Part shown: positions 48,601 through 60,000 of the stretch, piece by piece | Numbering within the stretch: the stretch's first letter is position 1 | Layout of the letters: each line of letters opens with the position of its first letter | Origin: Nymphaea colorata | Taxonomy: Eukaryota; Streptophyta; Magnoliopsida; Nymphaeales; Nymphaeaceae | Reading direction: 5' to 3' | Assembly (NCBI RefSeq): GCF_008831285.2 | Contig: NC_045141.1 | Location: 19,342,848-19,402,847, forward strand | DNA: 60,000 nucleotides | Translations under genes and position numbers: made by a program | The notes under the pieces: generated by a model | What the model was told of the DNA's origin: nothing | Databases searched by the model: none | Seen by the model: only the letters and a program-made list of their open reading frames with translations

Positions 48601-51600
48601 ATACTACCGTCAGCATAGAGGTGTTCGTGTCAGTAAGGAAATCTGATTGGAGCAGATTTTTAGCAGGCTCATGATTGGTCTATCAAATTGTATGATGAAC
48701 TAACCTTGGCTGGATTATCATCTCATTTGCGTAAAGGCTACAGCATATGAATCAACCTCAACCTTGTGGTGATGATAGAGCTAGTGCCTGTTAATCATGT
48801 TTGGGTACAGCAAAGTAGATGGGACAAGGAAAAACTTAAAAGTTGAAAAAGAAACTGATTCAGAAAAGGAAAAGAGAGGTGGTAGGGAATAAGTCAAGAA
48901 GCAAAGAAAATTTTAGGAAAAGGTTAAATTCTATGTCACATGGATGTGGCATATAGGTTGCAGCACCTAAGTTGACTTTGGTGCAGGTGTGCAATTAAAT
49001 GCAGTTGTATGTATTCACTGTTATATATATTCCATTCACTAATGTATGCACATACAGACATCCTTGTATGTATCTGTTTATGTGTATCACTTGGACTTTG
49101 TTGTTCACTCTCCTCTGGCCATTTAGGTCATCGAGCCTTTTCAGCGTTTATATTTGTGATGAATCCAATCATTAGGATCAATTCTAATGTTAAGAAATAT
49201 AAGATTAGAAAAGAAAACATGAAAAAACTTATATGTAGTATAAGGGCTATAAAATCAACGGTCTTAGCTTTATAGCTGATAAAATCCAGGATAGACATAA
49301 AAACCATTATTCTTTTTTTTTTAAATTTCTTCATCTTTGGATTCTGAGCATCTGTGCAGTTAGATTTACCGGAAAAGGTTTATTGCGTGTGGTTATCTGA
49401 ACTACTTGATGCAACTAAGATATTGATCTTGGTGTTCTTGCAGTTGGGTGAGTATGAGATAGCTTGGATTGATGGAGAAGTGGGGAAGGTGGATGACATG
49501 CTTTCTTTGCTCCCATTATCATCTGCTGCACCTCCACATAAATCTGTTCTGGTTGGTGATTTGAAATTGGCAGATTTTAAGCACTTTCTTTCCAGTAAAG
49601 GTGTTTCGGTATGCCCTCTCTCTCTCTCTCTCCCCTTCTCTTTTTGAGCAAATATTTAATCCTTCTGTTGCATATTGGGTGATTTTGAGCTTCAAATCTC
49701 GCTTCTTGGTCTAATTGTGGCTGGACAACATCCACGCAAGCTATGAATGAACCAACATGAGATGTTTATTTCATTCGTATTTTTGGTTTATTTTAGGTGA
49801 CAATTTTGGAACAGTTTATACATTTGTTAAATTCAAACCTTTGCTATTCATGTAACTTATCTGATCTCATGAAAAAATAAAGAATTTCAGACAAAGTGGT
49901 GCTCCTTTGAAACTAATAACAATACCAAGCTGCACGAATTACCAAATTTTGTTTTATGTCTGATTCAGCATTGGTATCAAACATATTGTTGGACCTAAAA
50001 TTCATTGAAACACTTGTAAGGAAGTTAAGAACATAAGATTTAGGTAGGTGATACTGGACTTTTTCATGTGCAAATGCATTTGCGTGGATGTTAAGAGGAA
50101 AAGATATCAAATATATTAGAGCAGCTAAAATTACATTAAGGTATTTTAGAACCCAACCTGTGGTTAAGGATAAAAATGGATAGTCAAAAAATTGGGAAGT
50201 CTTAGCTGCTTACATGTGAAAGCACTTCAATAACGAGTATTTCAGGGGATTCCAAGAGCTAACACTTGGGAAGGTGTGATGGACAGGGTATGAATAAACG
50301 CTGGTTTTTCTGATCATAGGTACTCCTGTTCTTTTCTAGCAGAATCATTCTCAGTAAGCATATTTTTAATGGTACACCAGTGGGTCTCGACACCACCGTC
50401 CCAGATATTCCTCAAAATCTTTGCTAAATTTCTGTAGAAATTAGAAACTCAATGGAAGTAGAGATATACAGTAGTTGGACGGGGTTGTATGATATCCTCA
50501 TTCACTGAGGAGGCTGGGTACATGAGGCGGGCACATAATAGTGCATTATAGTTAAATAATACTGGAGGCTACTGATGGACAATAATGGCCGTGGAAATTA
50601 GTGACGGACGGGGAAAAACTGGTCAACAGGTTTGGTTAAAGAATTTATTTGCAGTGCTGGATAGTCCTTTCGTCATGGATTGCAATAGGAGTGGCAGAAG
50701 TTGATAGGCATTTTGTAAATGGTTGTAGCAAGGTATTATTAACTGTAGGACAGAGATTGCTTTGAAGTTCGAGATAGATAGAATTGGTGCTAATACATGT
50801 TTTTTACTGGACCATTGATAAGTTAAAGGAGTTTTAAAGTTCAGTTTTCCTGGCCTTTGTCAGATTATTAATTCAAATTAAGCGCCTGTGTGCGACACAT
50901 GGATTTCAAGATGGGAATGGTGTGGATGCAAACATGCAAACCAGAAGCTTTCAGGAAATAGAAGTCAAGGTTAATGGAAAATAGAAAAAAAAATATTAGT
51001 TCCAAAAATGTAGATCACATCTGTATAACACTAATGTCTAATGTCATCATATTTGTAAAATATCCATGTCACCCCGAACTTCTATATACATTTTTCATTG
51101 TCGGATCACATCCCACATTTTTTACTTTTATCTATTCATTAATTTTCTTTTGCTTAAACGCACTTTGTTTAGGTGGAACTCTCTGGTGGTGTATTACGTT
51201 GTGGTGAGTATGTGACAGTGCGGAAGGTCAGGGATTCAACTCAGAAGGTAAGTCAGTTGCATGGTGTATATTTTGTCTGAAACCATATCACTGATAGCAG
51301 AATCCCTCAAAGATGTAGAACTGAAGAGTCACTCTTACTCTGTAATATACGTGGTGTTTTTTTTTTTTTTTTCACACAGCTCCTTATTCAATTCTTTTGA
51401 GGTATCCCCGTTCCTATGTCTTGGAAAAGAACTCTAAATTGCCTTGCCTCTTGGTACAGAACCTTCTACGTCCTTCGTGCCCATTGGAAGGTACCCTCAG
51501 CTTTAACTTGCATCAAGGGGCTACTTGTGGCTTCCAAATGGTCGTCCTGTGTCAAGCAACACAATCTCCTCCCATACCTGAGAAACCAGAGTCCGTGGTG

Positions 51601-51913
51601 TAGTAGTTATTTTATCGGGGCAGAGGGTCAGCGAATATGTTTCACGACAAAATGGTTTTTTTGGGCTGCATAGATTGGTTTGTTTCTATAACAAATCAAT
51701 GCCATATTTTGACAAATATAAAAATACAAGAAGATATTTTTTTTGTCCTTTCACACACACACACAGATATATATATATATTACTTAGTCTAATCCTTATC
51801 AATGTTCTTCCTTTTTGCAGAGTGGCACTCAGCATGTGGTCATTGAGGGTCCACTTTGCGAAGAATTCTACAAGATCAGGGAGTACTTGTATTCTCAATT
51901 TTATCTGCTGTGA
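36656..51913 (+). CDS. CPSF100: Cleavage and polyadenylation specificity factor subunit 2 (100 kDa)
   Basis: Nuclear scaffold subunit of the pre-mRNA 3'-end cleavage complex, paired with the nuclease CPSF73. Exons: 36656-36804, 38184-38352, 40479-40575, 40644-40770, 40859-40974, 41434-41528, 41610-41761, 43099-43156, 43243-43350, 43778-44021, 46046-46230, 46556-46645, 46927-47025, 47382-47513, 47651-47695, 49444-49608, 51173-51247, 51821-51913. They join in frame to 732 residues (Arabidopsis about 739). The metallo-beta-lactamase domain is residues 1-205, beta-CASP about 245-365, an acidic/charged linker about 385-480, and the C-terminal interaction domain follows to LYSQFYLL. The zinc motif HxHxDH is replaced by SHPDTLH at 61-67, as expected of the inactive paralogue. 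The start [13 protein letters not shown] is the conserved family N-terminus. Complete and apparently functional. Confidence 0.97.
37093..37371. repeat. 69 bp direct repeat, two copies 210 bp apart, in CPSF100 intron 1
   Basis: 37093-37161 and 37303-37371 are identical except one base (C/A). They flank the 147 bp segment that reappears in intron 7. Confidence 0.9.
37159..37305. repeat. 147 bp segment shared with CPSF100 intron 7
   Basis: Matches 42745-42891 at all but about four positions (about 97%). An older, more diverged relative lies at about 42014-42200. Confidence 0.9.
38353..40478 (+). other. CPSF100 intron 2
   Basis: AT-rich, with long A and T runs at about 39290-39500 and a purine-rich stretch at 39650-39910. 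No gene or element ends recognised. Confidence 0.6.
41762..43098 (+). other. CPSF100 intron 7 with internal duplication
   Basis: Segments about 42014-42310 and 42745-42960 are related, sharing CTTCAGA..AATT, GCTTTATGG and CTTCTTACC words. The intervening part repeats AAATTTCTTTGTCA..TTTATGCATTT at about 42222 and 42580 and CTAAATCATT.ACACTCTTATA at about 42431 and 42472. It is a site of local tandem duplication and the likely source of the intron 1 copy. Confidence 0.7.
44022..46045 (+). other. CPSF100 intron 10
   Basis: 2.0 kb, AT-rich in its second half. A short G run is at 44528-44536. Nothing recognisable as a gene or a bounded element. Confidence 0.6.
47696..49443 (+). other. CPSF100 intron 15
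   Basis: 1.75 kb of AT-rich sequence with no recognised domain, element ends or RNA gene. Confidence 0.6.
49609..51172 (+). other. CPSF100 intron 16
   Basis: 1.56 kb. A TC microsatellite directly follows the donor (about 49617-49640). Otherwise nothing recognised. Confidence 0.6.
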
Positions 51914-54170
51914 GAATGTATTATAATTAAAATTTTGACCCAGAGCTTGTGTAGATTCTAAGCTCTAAGTATTGCTAACCGTCAATTTGGTTCACTTGCC
52001 ATTACTGTACCATCAGTCTTAAATAGAAGTGTGGAATTATGCAGTCAAAATATTTGCCGATCTCAGTCCCCTCAAACCTGGCAATCAATACATTTACACA
52101 TCCAGAATGCAGGAAACGTTCCTGTGCTTTTCACCAACCTAAAAATGAAAAAAATATTGTGGTTACCGTAATTTTGCTCGATTTTTTTTTTCTTGTTCCA
52201 TACATTGGGTGGCTTAGAGTATTTTGATGTACAAAAAAGTCGAGTATGTTAGTGAGCAAGTCATAATCAAAATCAAGGTGACTATTTTCATGGGGTCATG
52301 GGATCTGGAGGCCATCTTGGTTCCTTGGCTCGAACTGCTCTAGCTTAACGTGGTTTGCAGAACCATCTGCTTGGTGGGAGGGAATGAGTTGCCGATGGGT
52401 CCAAACTCGTGTGTTATTTTTGTTGGTTTTAGGTGGATGATTTAATTCTTATTCGATCTCAAGCAATTTTAACTATTCCAAATCCGTGCCTTTTGCATCT
52501 CTAGGTGCTACCAACGTTGTTAGGCCTAAGTAGTATTAGTCTATTAGACAGTAAGGCAAATGCTGTTACGGTTGGATGAGTATGAAATCATTATTGTTAT
52601 TAGAATTGAAACGATATAGGAGCTGATGCGTGCCCTCTTGAAACCATCAGCTCATATTGGCCGTAAATTGGCTGCCACTTATGTGCTTTTATTTTTAACT
52701 CTTATACCCTGTTTTATCCGATAAGTCTATTCACTTTTATGCTGATATTGTAACAACCTAGTCTATTTCCACAAAGACTCATAGTTTGGTGGATCCCAAC
52801 CCATTCTTTATCTGGTTTGGTTTCTGTTCCAAAAGGCATAGGGACTAGAACAACTAATTCTACATATAAGCCCCATATAAATTTAGAGGACCAAACATTT
52901 GGGGTTTTATAATTCATCACCCATAAAACATGCACTTTCGTGTGTGTGAGATCATAGGTCCAAGTATTGAACCAGTTCTGATATCACTATAACGATTCAG
53001 GTCGCTTGCATATTGGACTTAGCCTTGTAGTTTCACGGATCGTAACCTGCCCTCAACAATTTGGGTTGCTTTTTCAAAATAGCAAGGAAGTTAAACAATC
53101 TATCACTTAGTCAACCTCATTGTATGTTTCTTATTATTCATCACAATCTTTTTTACAAGACTAAACTTTTTGAATAATCTTTTTTACAAGACTAAACTTT
53201 TCGAAGAGGTGTTACAATCTATTTCATTTAAGGTAAATGTGCCCTAGTCTCTAAGACCCCAAGTTCAAGTATTAAATTGGCTTTGATACAATCACAATAA
53301 CTGACCAACTCTTAAGTCGGGCTCAAGTTCCTAGTTTCATGGATCACAATACTCCCTAACAATTTCGATTCCCAACCTAAAGGAATAGTAACCAGAACAA
53401 CCATCATCTAAATAACTTTCCTTGTAAGTGCCCAACATTCTTCTCAATCTTAAATACTAGACTAAACTTTTAGGCGTTTACGGATATTTCTTTTATTAAT
53501 TATTTCTTTTGTGCAATTTAGGCTGTTAAACGAGATTCACATTTATTTAAGTGTTGTTCGTTAACCGTTCAAAAATGGGGTTTTTTTAATTAAATTTTCT
53601 ATCATATTTTCATTGAAGACAGTAAAGGTGGTGTTTGAAATCTCAGTTGTAATCTAAGTTTTTTTTTTAAATATTCCATGAGAAAGCACTTGATCATTGA
53701 TCCGCATATGCTATGGGTCTTTTGTCGGTAAAGCCCCACAAAAAGTAGTTGCAGATAATTTTGATCAAACACGGGGCTCGTACAATTATATGTGGAGGTT
53801 TTGTCTTTTCAGGTCCCCTTTTCATAAGAATGTGGGTCCATATAATTTTTATTTTCCACAAACAAACATGGCAAAAACTTATCATAAGCAGAACATTTAT
53901 GTAAAATGTTCAACAGATTCAGGGAGGCGGGTCTTTTCAAACCTTGCCCACCGAAAGTTGGAAATCCCAATCTCAGCCACGCTCTTTTGCGCTACTTCTC
54001 CGCTGAAGGTTCAGTTGCCACGCACCAACCCATCCACCCTCTCCCTCTCCCTTCGTCTGCGAGATCCTCAACCAACAAACCAATAAAATTCCCGAGTGGG
54101 GTGACGGAGAGAGAAATAGAGGCAGAGAAAACAGAGACCTAGTTCTCCATCTCCCTGTTTCAGAGATTCG
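51914..54170. other. Intergenic region between CPSF100 and the SLH gene
   Basis: Must contain the CPSF100 3' UTR and poly(A) site (AT-rich after the stop, ATAATTAAAATT at about 51922) and the promoter of the next gene. The centre (52749-53481) is a degenerate TRIM array. 53480-54170 has no recognised element; 54020-54120 is CT-rich then GA-rich, as expected of a leader. Confidence 0.65.
52749..53481 (-). mobile_element. Degenerate tandem TRIM array (LTR-internal-LTR-internal-LTR)
   Basis: Three LTR-like units of the same family as the TRIM at 24644-25101: 52749-52911, 52988-53216 and about 53296-53481. They start (T)ATAAC/TGTAACAACC and share GGATC.CAA, CTATATAAGCCC-like and AGACTAAACTTTT words near the ends. 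Two internal stretches of 76 and 79 bp (52912-52987, 53217-53295) end with TTCTGATATCAC and TTTGATACAATCAC, decayed complements of the Met-tRNA primer-binding motif. The middle LTR has an extra 27 bp duplication (CTTTTTTACAAGACTAAACTTTT twice). Exact ends are approximate. Confidence 0.75.
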
Positions 54171-55568
54171 ATGGCGTCGTTGGGAGCTCCCGCGTCTCCG
54201 AATTCCTGTCAGCTCCGGCGCCGCGCTCTCTTGCGCTCTTCCCCTGATTCCATCCGCCGGGTTTCTCCTTTCTTCCTACGGAACATCCAGCTGTTGCATT
54301 GGAGGATCCGTGCGAGCTCAGTTGCCGGAAATGGGAACGGGAACGCCGATGGTCGGTCGTGGATGGAGCCGGAGAAAGGCTCTGCAGAATCGTTCTCTGG
54401 ATGGTCAGAGTCCGGGTCCGGGTCGAGGAAGGAGCGGCAGGGCCGACTCGGAGGTAGGGCTGATTGCTTAACGTGCTTGTGAATTTTCTCGCTGGAAGTC
54501 GGTGTTTTCGTTCCATTATTTTGATGTGGTTGTGTCTGCAGGCTTTGGATTTGCTGTGTGCATGTTTTATTTGACGGGTTTTGGGATTCTTTTGTTTTTT
54601 TGTTTATTTTTGGTTTTTCGAGGTCTTTACAGTTTGCGTTAGGTATGTCACGCAGTCGGTAGTTCTTCTCTGTGCTGGTTCCTTGTTTTTTCCTGTTACC
54701 AATTGGTCATTGTGTCTGAGTCTTCATAACTTGGTGAACATTTCAATGTTTTTTTGATGTTTCATGAATTTTCATTAGCTTGTGGGATAGCTCATGTTGG
54801 CATCTTGATTCTATCTTCACGGGGCTTGCTTAGCAGCTGTCAATGTCGTTCCTAGTCGAGAATCTGCTGTAGGTCACTTGTGTCATGGCTAAACGTCGCA
54901 TCCATCTTAAACAATTAGCAATCTGGTTTGATGTGAATATATTTCAATAACGCTTCTACTTATACTAATCCGTTGTCGGTGCATGGAGGAGCAATTTGGA
55001 CACGACGTTGTTTTATGAACTCATGAACGTCTTTACTGATTACTTTTTAATTTTTATCTTCCCTTGTCTTCACTGTCGTTTTAAAAAAAAGTTGAGTGAA
55101 ACAGTATAAGCACGGATATTCTTTATGCACTTTACTTCCTTCCACTAAATATCACTCTGGTTGGCTGTAACATGGTATCACCCAAAATATTGTGATGTTG
55201 GGTTCGTTTGTCTGAAAGCATGGACTGTTCCAAGCTAACCAAACTTTTCTTCATAATAGACTTTCCATCATAAGTCCATTAGTTTCGAAGCCTCCTCCAA
55301 CTTTTGCCTTGGTTTAAGATAATAACTGCATCCATTAACTCATGAACGTCTTTACTGATTACTTTTATCTTCCCTTGTCTTCACTGTCGTTTTAAAAAAA
55401 GTTGAGTGAAACAGTATAAGCACGGATATTCTTTGTGCACTTTACTTCCTTCCACTGAATATCACTTTCTGTGGCCAAGCATGACTTATAGTGACTTTAG
55501 CTATGATTTATGGTCTTTTTAGCAACAAATTTTAAATTTTAACCATCCGGCAGATGACATCATTGACT

Positions 55569-55645
<77 letters not shown>

Positions 55646-58600
55646 CAGATTGTCCACAAAATTAACAATTAACAAACTATGATCCTATCAATGATTCCAT
55701 GAAAAGAAAGCAAATTATTGATTGCCATATACAAGCTGCATCAGCACCTCCACCCACAATTTTGAAGAGTCCATGTTAGGTTAAATTAGATGGTTGTACC
55801 ATTGTAGTTTCACAGAACTGTTGAATTATTATATTTTTAACAAATCTGGCCTAATTAGACTGGGACAGACTTTCTACATTTTCTCTAGGTTTGTTGCAGT
55901 TGAACTTTCTAGCTGAATGCTAGATTAGCTTTTGCATGTTCATCGTTGAGTTCTTATTGAATATCCTGAATATCCTGAATATCCTGATTAAACATCATGA
56001 GTAGAGTTTCTTTAGTTAGTTGGTTAAAATAGGTCAAATTTTACTAGATTCTTGGTTGTTTCTAATGTTCTAATGAAAATTGTCCTTAGTTCTTAAAATT
56101 CGTCCATTCTGATTGTTTCAACTGCATGTCTTTAGTGGTCTAATGACACTTGTTTAGTAGTTTAATCTCAGGGATTGCTGCAGCAGGTGCTGCTGGAGTT
56201 ATTCTTACTGCTGGGCTTGCTCTTGCATCATTGTCATTAGGCAAGAAGAGTAGTGCTGGTAAGTAAGATTCCTATCCTTTTTATCAGCATGTATTTCTGT
56301 TCAGCACTTTTTATATCGTACTGATTTAATCAACTCAAGATGCTATAATTTTTTGGGTTTATGATCCTTGTCACAACATCTCTTTTAGCAATAGTACTTT
56401 AGGTTATTTTTTAGTGTTCTATCAGTATAATACTATAGCATGGCTTCTTTATGATTGTATTGGCTCCTACAGGAATTAAGGCGCAAATGAAACCCTTGAC
56501 TTCACAGCAAGAAGCAATATTACTGTCTGAGAACAGAGATGAAGTTGATCAAGCAGCAAAAAAGTGCAGTTCTGTAACATTAGATGAAAAGGATGAGCTT
56601 ACAGGCAAAAGTTTATCTGGTTCAGAATGTGACACAGGTACAACCAAAGACTCTTTTCCATGTGAAGAATGTACTGAAGCATCTTCTGAAAGCGGATATG
56701 ATGTGACCTCAACACAAACTGTTGAATACGATAACTCAAAATCTGATGTTGTTGGTCTCAATGATGTTGCCGTTACTAGTCATGAAGTGGAAAAACAAGT
56801 TCAGCTCCCCACTGATGTTGGAGAATTTTCTTCCTTACCTGATTCAAATCCCAGTGCACCCGATTTATCTGCCACAGTTAATGATGAGTGTCCCGACCCA
56901 TCTAGCTTAAAAACAATGACCAGTGATGAATCCCCTGATGTAGTAGACACAGATACAAGCCAAGGAAAAGTAGGCACTGACATGAGCAAAGAAAATATAG
57001 GCAGTATACATCCAGCTAGCTTTCCCGTACCTGATTCTAATCAAGCTAGCTCTCAGGAAAAATTTGATGTCATGGAGAAAATTGAACATTCCAATCTTCA
57101 TTTCAATGTGCCCAGTCCCTCTGATAATGAACTTTGCGAAGGCACACTGCCTTCTGAATCTTCATCTGTTGGATCAGTTTATGAGAGTTCCTCTCTGGAG
57201 TCCAACATTGTTTTGTCAATGCCGACCTCAAGTGAAGAAATCACTTTTGAACTGAATGACTCAACCCCACGGTTTCCTGTTAATGATGTTAATGCAACAG
57301 TCACTGCACTCGGGGTGGAGACAGCTAATTCTTTGGAATCTTTACATGGAAATGTTCCATACCCTATTGGTGTTTCAGAAAATGATAGAAGCAGCTCTTT
57401 TGGTGCGTCACCAAGTCCTGAAAATACCTTTTCCTATGCTGGAATTCCTGCTCCATCTTTAGTTTCTGCAGCTCTACAGGTAACTCCTGGGAAAGTAGTG
57501 GTTCCTCCAACCATTGACCAGGTTCAAGGGCAAGCTTTGGCAGCATTGCAAGTCTTGAAGGTACTATGATTGCATCTTATTAAGGGAAGCTAAAACTGCT
57601 TCTGCTAGAACGTGAAAAGTAGAACAAGGGTGTGAACATTATGTAGAACATGCTTCTTTTGTTTCTTCTCTTGAGTTTCTTGGTTCTGTTTTACCTTTTC
57701 AGCTCCTGTGTACTCAGTTTGCAGCCTTATGTAGAGTAAAAAGGCTATTCAAATTGATTATTTGAAGGTTACATAACAATAAAGTGGGTTGTAACGATGG
57801 CCCTTTTTTTTTTGTAATGCAGAAGTGCTTAGTGAAAGTTTATTTTATTTTAGAACGACATGCAATGGTGATTATGGCTTCTGTATTTATAGATGCTGAT
57901 GTCACTCTTCCTACCTGCCTTTACAGGTTATTGACTCTGATGTTCGGCCAGGTGACCTTTGTACACGTCGTGAATATGCCCGTTGGCTGGTTGCTGCAAG
58001 TAGTGCTCTCTCCAGGTGTGCAACACTCTGCTGCTTTATCAACACCTGCAATTTTCTTCTTTCAATTATGATGGGGATCAAGTCGACTGATGAATGTTCC
58101 ATGACCTACACTATCTAAATCATTAACAGAGTTTTTGAGGACACTCATGTGTACTTTGTCAGGGAAAGCTTATGAGAAAGTTGGCTGAGCCTTTTTTCCT
58201 CAGAGAACTGCCACAAGCACTCTCAAATATTGATCTTTATATATATATTATTAGCCAATTGTTGGCCTACCATGTAATGACAGAAAAGCAGAACTGTACT
58301 GAATGTGCATGAAGTTTGAAAATAGATTGGGAATTTGAGATTAGCTTATTTCTATTTGAATGATGAATATATACTTCTTTTAAGCTTTTTGTGTACAAAA
58401 TGCATGAAATTAGGAATCACAGTGTTTGAGGTCAGATTGCTAGAGGTTTCTTGCGATTCTTCTTTCTCTCTAGCTTGCTTACTGGTTATGTATTCCTATT
58501 CTCAGGAACTCTATATCAAAAGTCTACCCCGCCATGTATATTGAAAATGTGACAGACCTTGCATTTGATGATGTTACTCCTCAAGATCCTGACTTCACAT

Positions 58601-60000
58601 CAATTCAAGGTGATTAATAGAGATAAACTTCTAGCTGCAAGGGAGTTCTGTAGGATGGTTCATCTGACAATATGACAAAAATGCAGGTTTGGCAGAAGCA
58701 GGACTCATCTCAAGCAAACTTTCTTCTGAAGGGGAGCAAGATAATTTTTTCTTTTCCCCTGACAGGTAGTCTACTTGGTATTTACAGATATATTTCTTTT
58801 CAGTCTGCATTCCTCTTGCAGTCTACTCTTGGAGATAATAAAACAGGCTAAATGGTATGTCAAACTTGTTTGTTTTCCTTTCCCAATGTTCAGTCCTCTC
58901 TCACGTCAGGACCTGGTGAGTTGGAAGATGGCAATTGAGAAACGTCAGCTTCCCGAAGTTGATAAAAAGGTTCCTTTTTCTTTCTTTTTCATCTTTTAGC
59001 AGCGATTTTTTTTTTGTGGAGATAACTTATTCCCTGCATTACTTTCAGACCCTTTATCAACAATCTGGCTTTATTGACATAGATAGAATAAGTCCACATG
59101 CTTGGCCTGCTCTTATGGCTGATATATCTGCTGGAGAGCATGGCATAACAGCACTTGCTTTTGGTATGTATCTTCCCTTGTATTTGTTATTACATATGCA
59201 AATACCTCAATCAGATATAGTGGAAATGCGGTTTACAATAATCTTCTGTTGTCCAAAATTAGGCTATACAAGGCTTTTTCAACCAGACAAACCTGTCACA
59301 AAAGCTCAAGCTGCCATCGCTCTTGCTGTTGGTGATGCAGCAGAGGTTGTTGGAGAGGAACTTGCTCGCATTGAAGCAGAATCATTAGCTGATACAGCTG
59401 TGACTGCACATTCTGCTCTAGTAGCTCAAATTGAGAAGGATCTCCATGCAGTCTTTGAGAAACAGCTTGCAATGGAAAGGGAAAAAATAGCAGCAGTTGA
59501 AAAATTAGCGGAAGAAGCTACATTAGAACTGGAGAAAATCAAAGCTGAAAGGAATGAGGGAAACAGTTTGCTTTTAAAGGGACGTGCTGCTGTTGAATCT
59601 GAAATGGAGGTTCTGTCAAAACTAAGGCATGAGGTGGAGGAGCAGTTACAGAGTCTGATGAGTGACAGGATAAAGACATCCATTGAGCATGATAGGCTTA
59701 ACAAACTTCGTAAAGAAGCAGAAGATGAAAGCCAAGCTATTATTAAGTTGCAGTATGAGCTGGAAGTTGAAAGAAAAGCTCTGTCTATGGCTAGGTACAC
59801 TTTCATTTTGACATTTCTGTACATATGTAACTTCTACCTTCTAAGGAAAGCATATCTTTGGCCTTCATCGTCACTGCATGATCATACTGGATTACTAACG
59901 AGGAAAATTGCATAATGAGAGCTCTTTGACGGTATGAAGGTTTTGGGGATAAGAATGGACACACTGAACATAAATATTGACATTTGGCACATGATCTTAT
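54171..60000 (+). CDS. S-layer-homology (SLH) domain, coiled-coil, single-span membrane protein (probably plastid); 3' end off window
   Basis: Exons: 54171-54453, 56172-56258, 56473-57560, 57927-58015, 58506-58609, 58687-58765, 58894-58969, 59049-59163, 59263-59794. All are GT-AG and join in frame to 817 residues plus 2 nt; the gene continues past 60000. Residues 1-60 are rich in Ser, Arg and Ala with few acids, like a plastid transit peptide. Residues 95-118 (GIAAAGAAGVILTAGLALAS) form one membrane span. Exon 3 encodes about 360 residues of acidic, Ser/Asp/Glu-rich, probably disordered sequence. Residues about 490-660 are SLH-like: CTRREYARWLVAASSAL, FIDIDRISPHAW, and YTRLFQPDKPVTKAQAAIAL. 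Residues about 670-817 are a charged coiled coil. It resembles Arabidopsis AT5G23890/AT5G52410, whose role is poorly defined. Plastid location is inference. Confidence 0.92.
55018..55465. repeat. Direct repeat of about 130-143 bp in SLH intron 1
   Basis: Copies 55018-55160 and 55337-55465 share ACTCATGAACGTCTTTACTG and AGCACGGATATTCTTT. They differ by a few bases and a small deletion (TTTTTAATTTTTATC shortened to TTTTATC). Confidence 0.88.
55569..55643. repeat. Compound (CT)n(TA)n microsatellite
   Basis: An uninterrupted CT tract followed by alternating TA, within SLH intron 1. Confidence 0.9.
59795..60000 (+). other. SLH gene, start of the next intron
   Basis: The GTACAC donor follows ..ALSMAR. 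The rest of the window is intron, and no further exon was identified before the edge. Confidence 0.7.

Larger units (their letters stand above)
54454..56171 (+). other. SLH gene intron 1
   Basis: 1.7 kb. Contains a recent direct repeat (55018-55160 and 55337-55465) and a (CT)n(TA)n microsatellite. Otherwise T-rich intron sequence. Confidence 0.75.

Noticed and set aside
51397-51673. Two overlapping 68- and 85-codon frames in CPSF100 intron 17
   Set aside because: They lie between two confirmed CPSF100 exons, show no known domain and lack a fitting splice structure.
1-60000. CRISPR arrays, operons, bacterial promoters, rRNA or tRNA genes
   Set aside because: None seen. The initiator-tRNA-like words are retrotransposon primer-binding sites, not tRNA genes, because no cloverleaf surrounds them.

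Overview
This is nuclear DNA from a flowering plant. Three spliced protein-coding genes with plant-type GT-AG introns can be read exon by exon, and each exon joins the next in frame. Low exon GC, AT-rich introns and heavy LTR-retrotransposon load in introns fit a dicot, magnoliid or early-diverging angiosperm better than a grass. The species cannot be named from the sequence.

Left part (1-34254, minus strand): a peroxisomal-type acyl-CoA thioesterase gene (TesB family with an N-terminal cyclic-nucleotide-binding-like domain). Fourteen exons code for about 364 residues and the 3' end lies off the left edge. Only about 1.1 kb of these 34 kb is coding. Introns carry a Gypsy chromovirus (2222-12876) with a very young Copia element nested in its gag (2800-7956), a second older Copia (18782-24015), a short TRIM element (24644-25101), another short LTR-pair element (about 29199-29947), an LTR-like fragment with promoter-like tandem repeats (16155-16406) and several microsatellites.

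Middle (34255-36655): a 2.4 kb head-to-head intergenic region, then CPSF100 on the plus strand (36656-51913, 18 exons, 732 aa). CPSF100 is the catalytically inactive metallo-beta-lactamase/beta-CASP partner of the pre-mRNA 3'-end endonuclease. Its first intron has a GC-AG boundary. Introns 1 and 7 share a nearly identical 147 bp segment.

Right part (51914-60000): an intergenic region holding a degenerate tandem TRIM array (LTR-internal-LTR-internal-LTR), followed by a plus-strand gene for an S-layer-homology, coiled-coil, single-membrane-span protein, probably plastid-targeted (54171 to beyond 60000). From memory, CPSF100 and this SLH gene have adjacent locus numbers in Arabidopsis (AT5G23880/AT5G23890), so this looks like conserved microsynteny. 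The three genes do not form a pathway; they concern lipid catabolism, mRNA 3'-end processing and a plastid membrane protein. No wholly new system was found. The most notable signals are the layered retrotransposon history inside one working gene, the TRIM structures and the intron-to-intron repeat copying within CPSF100.
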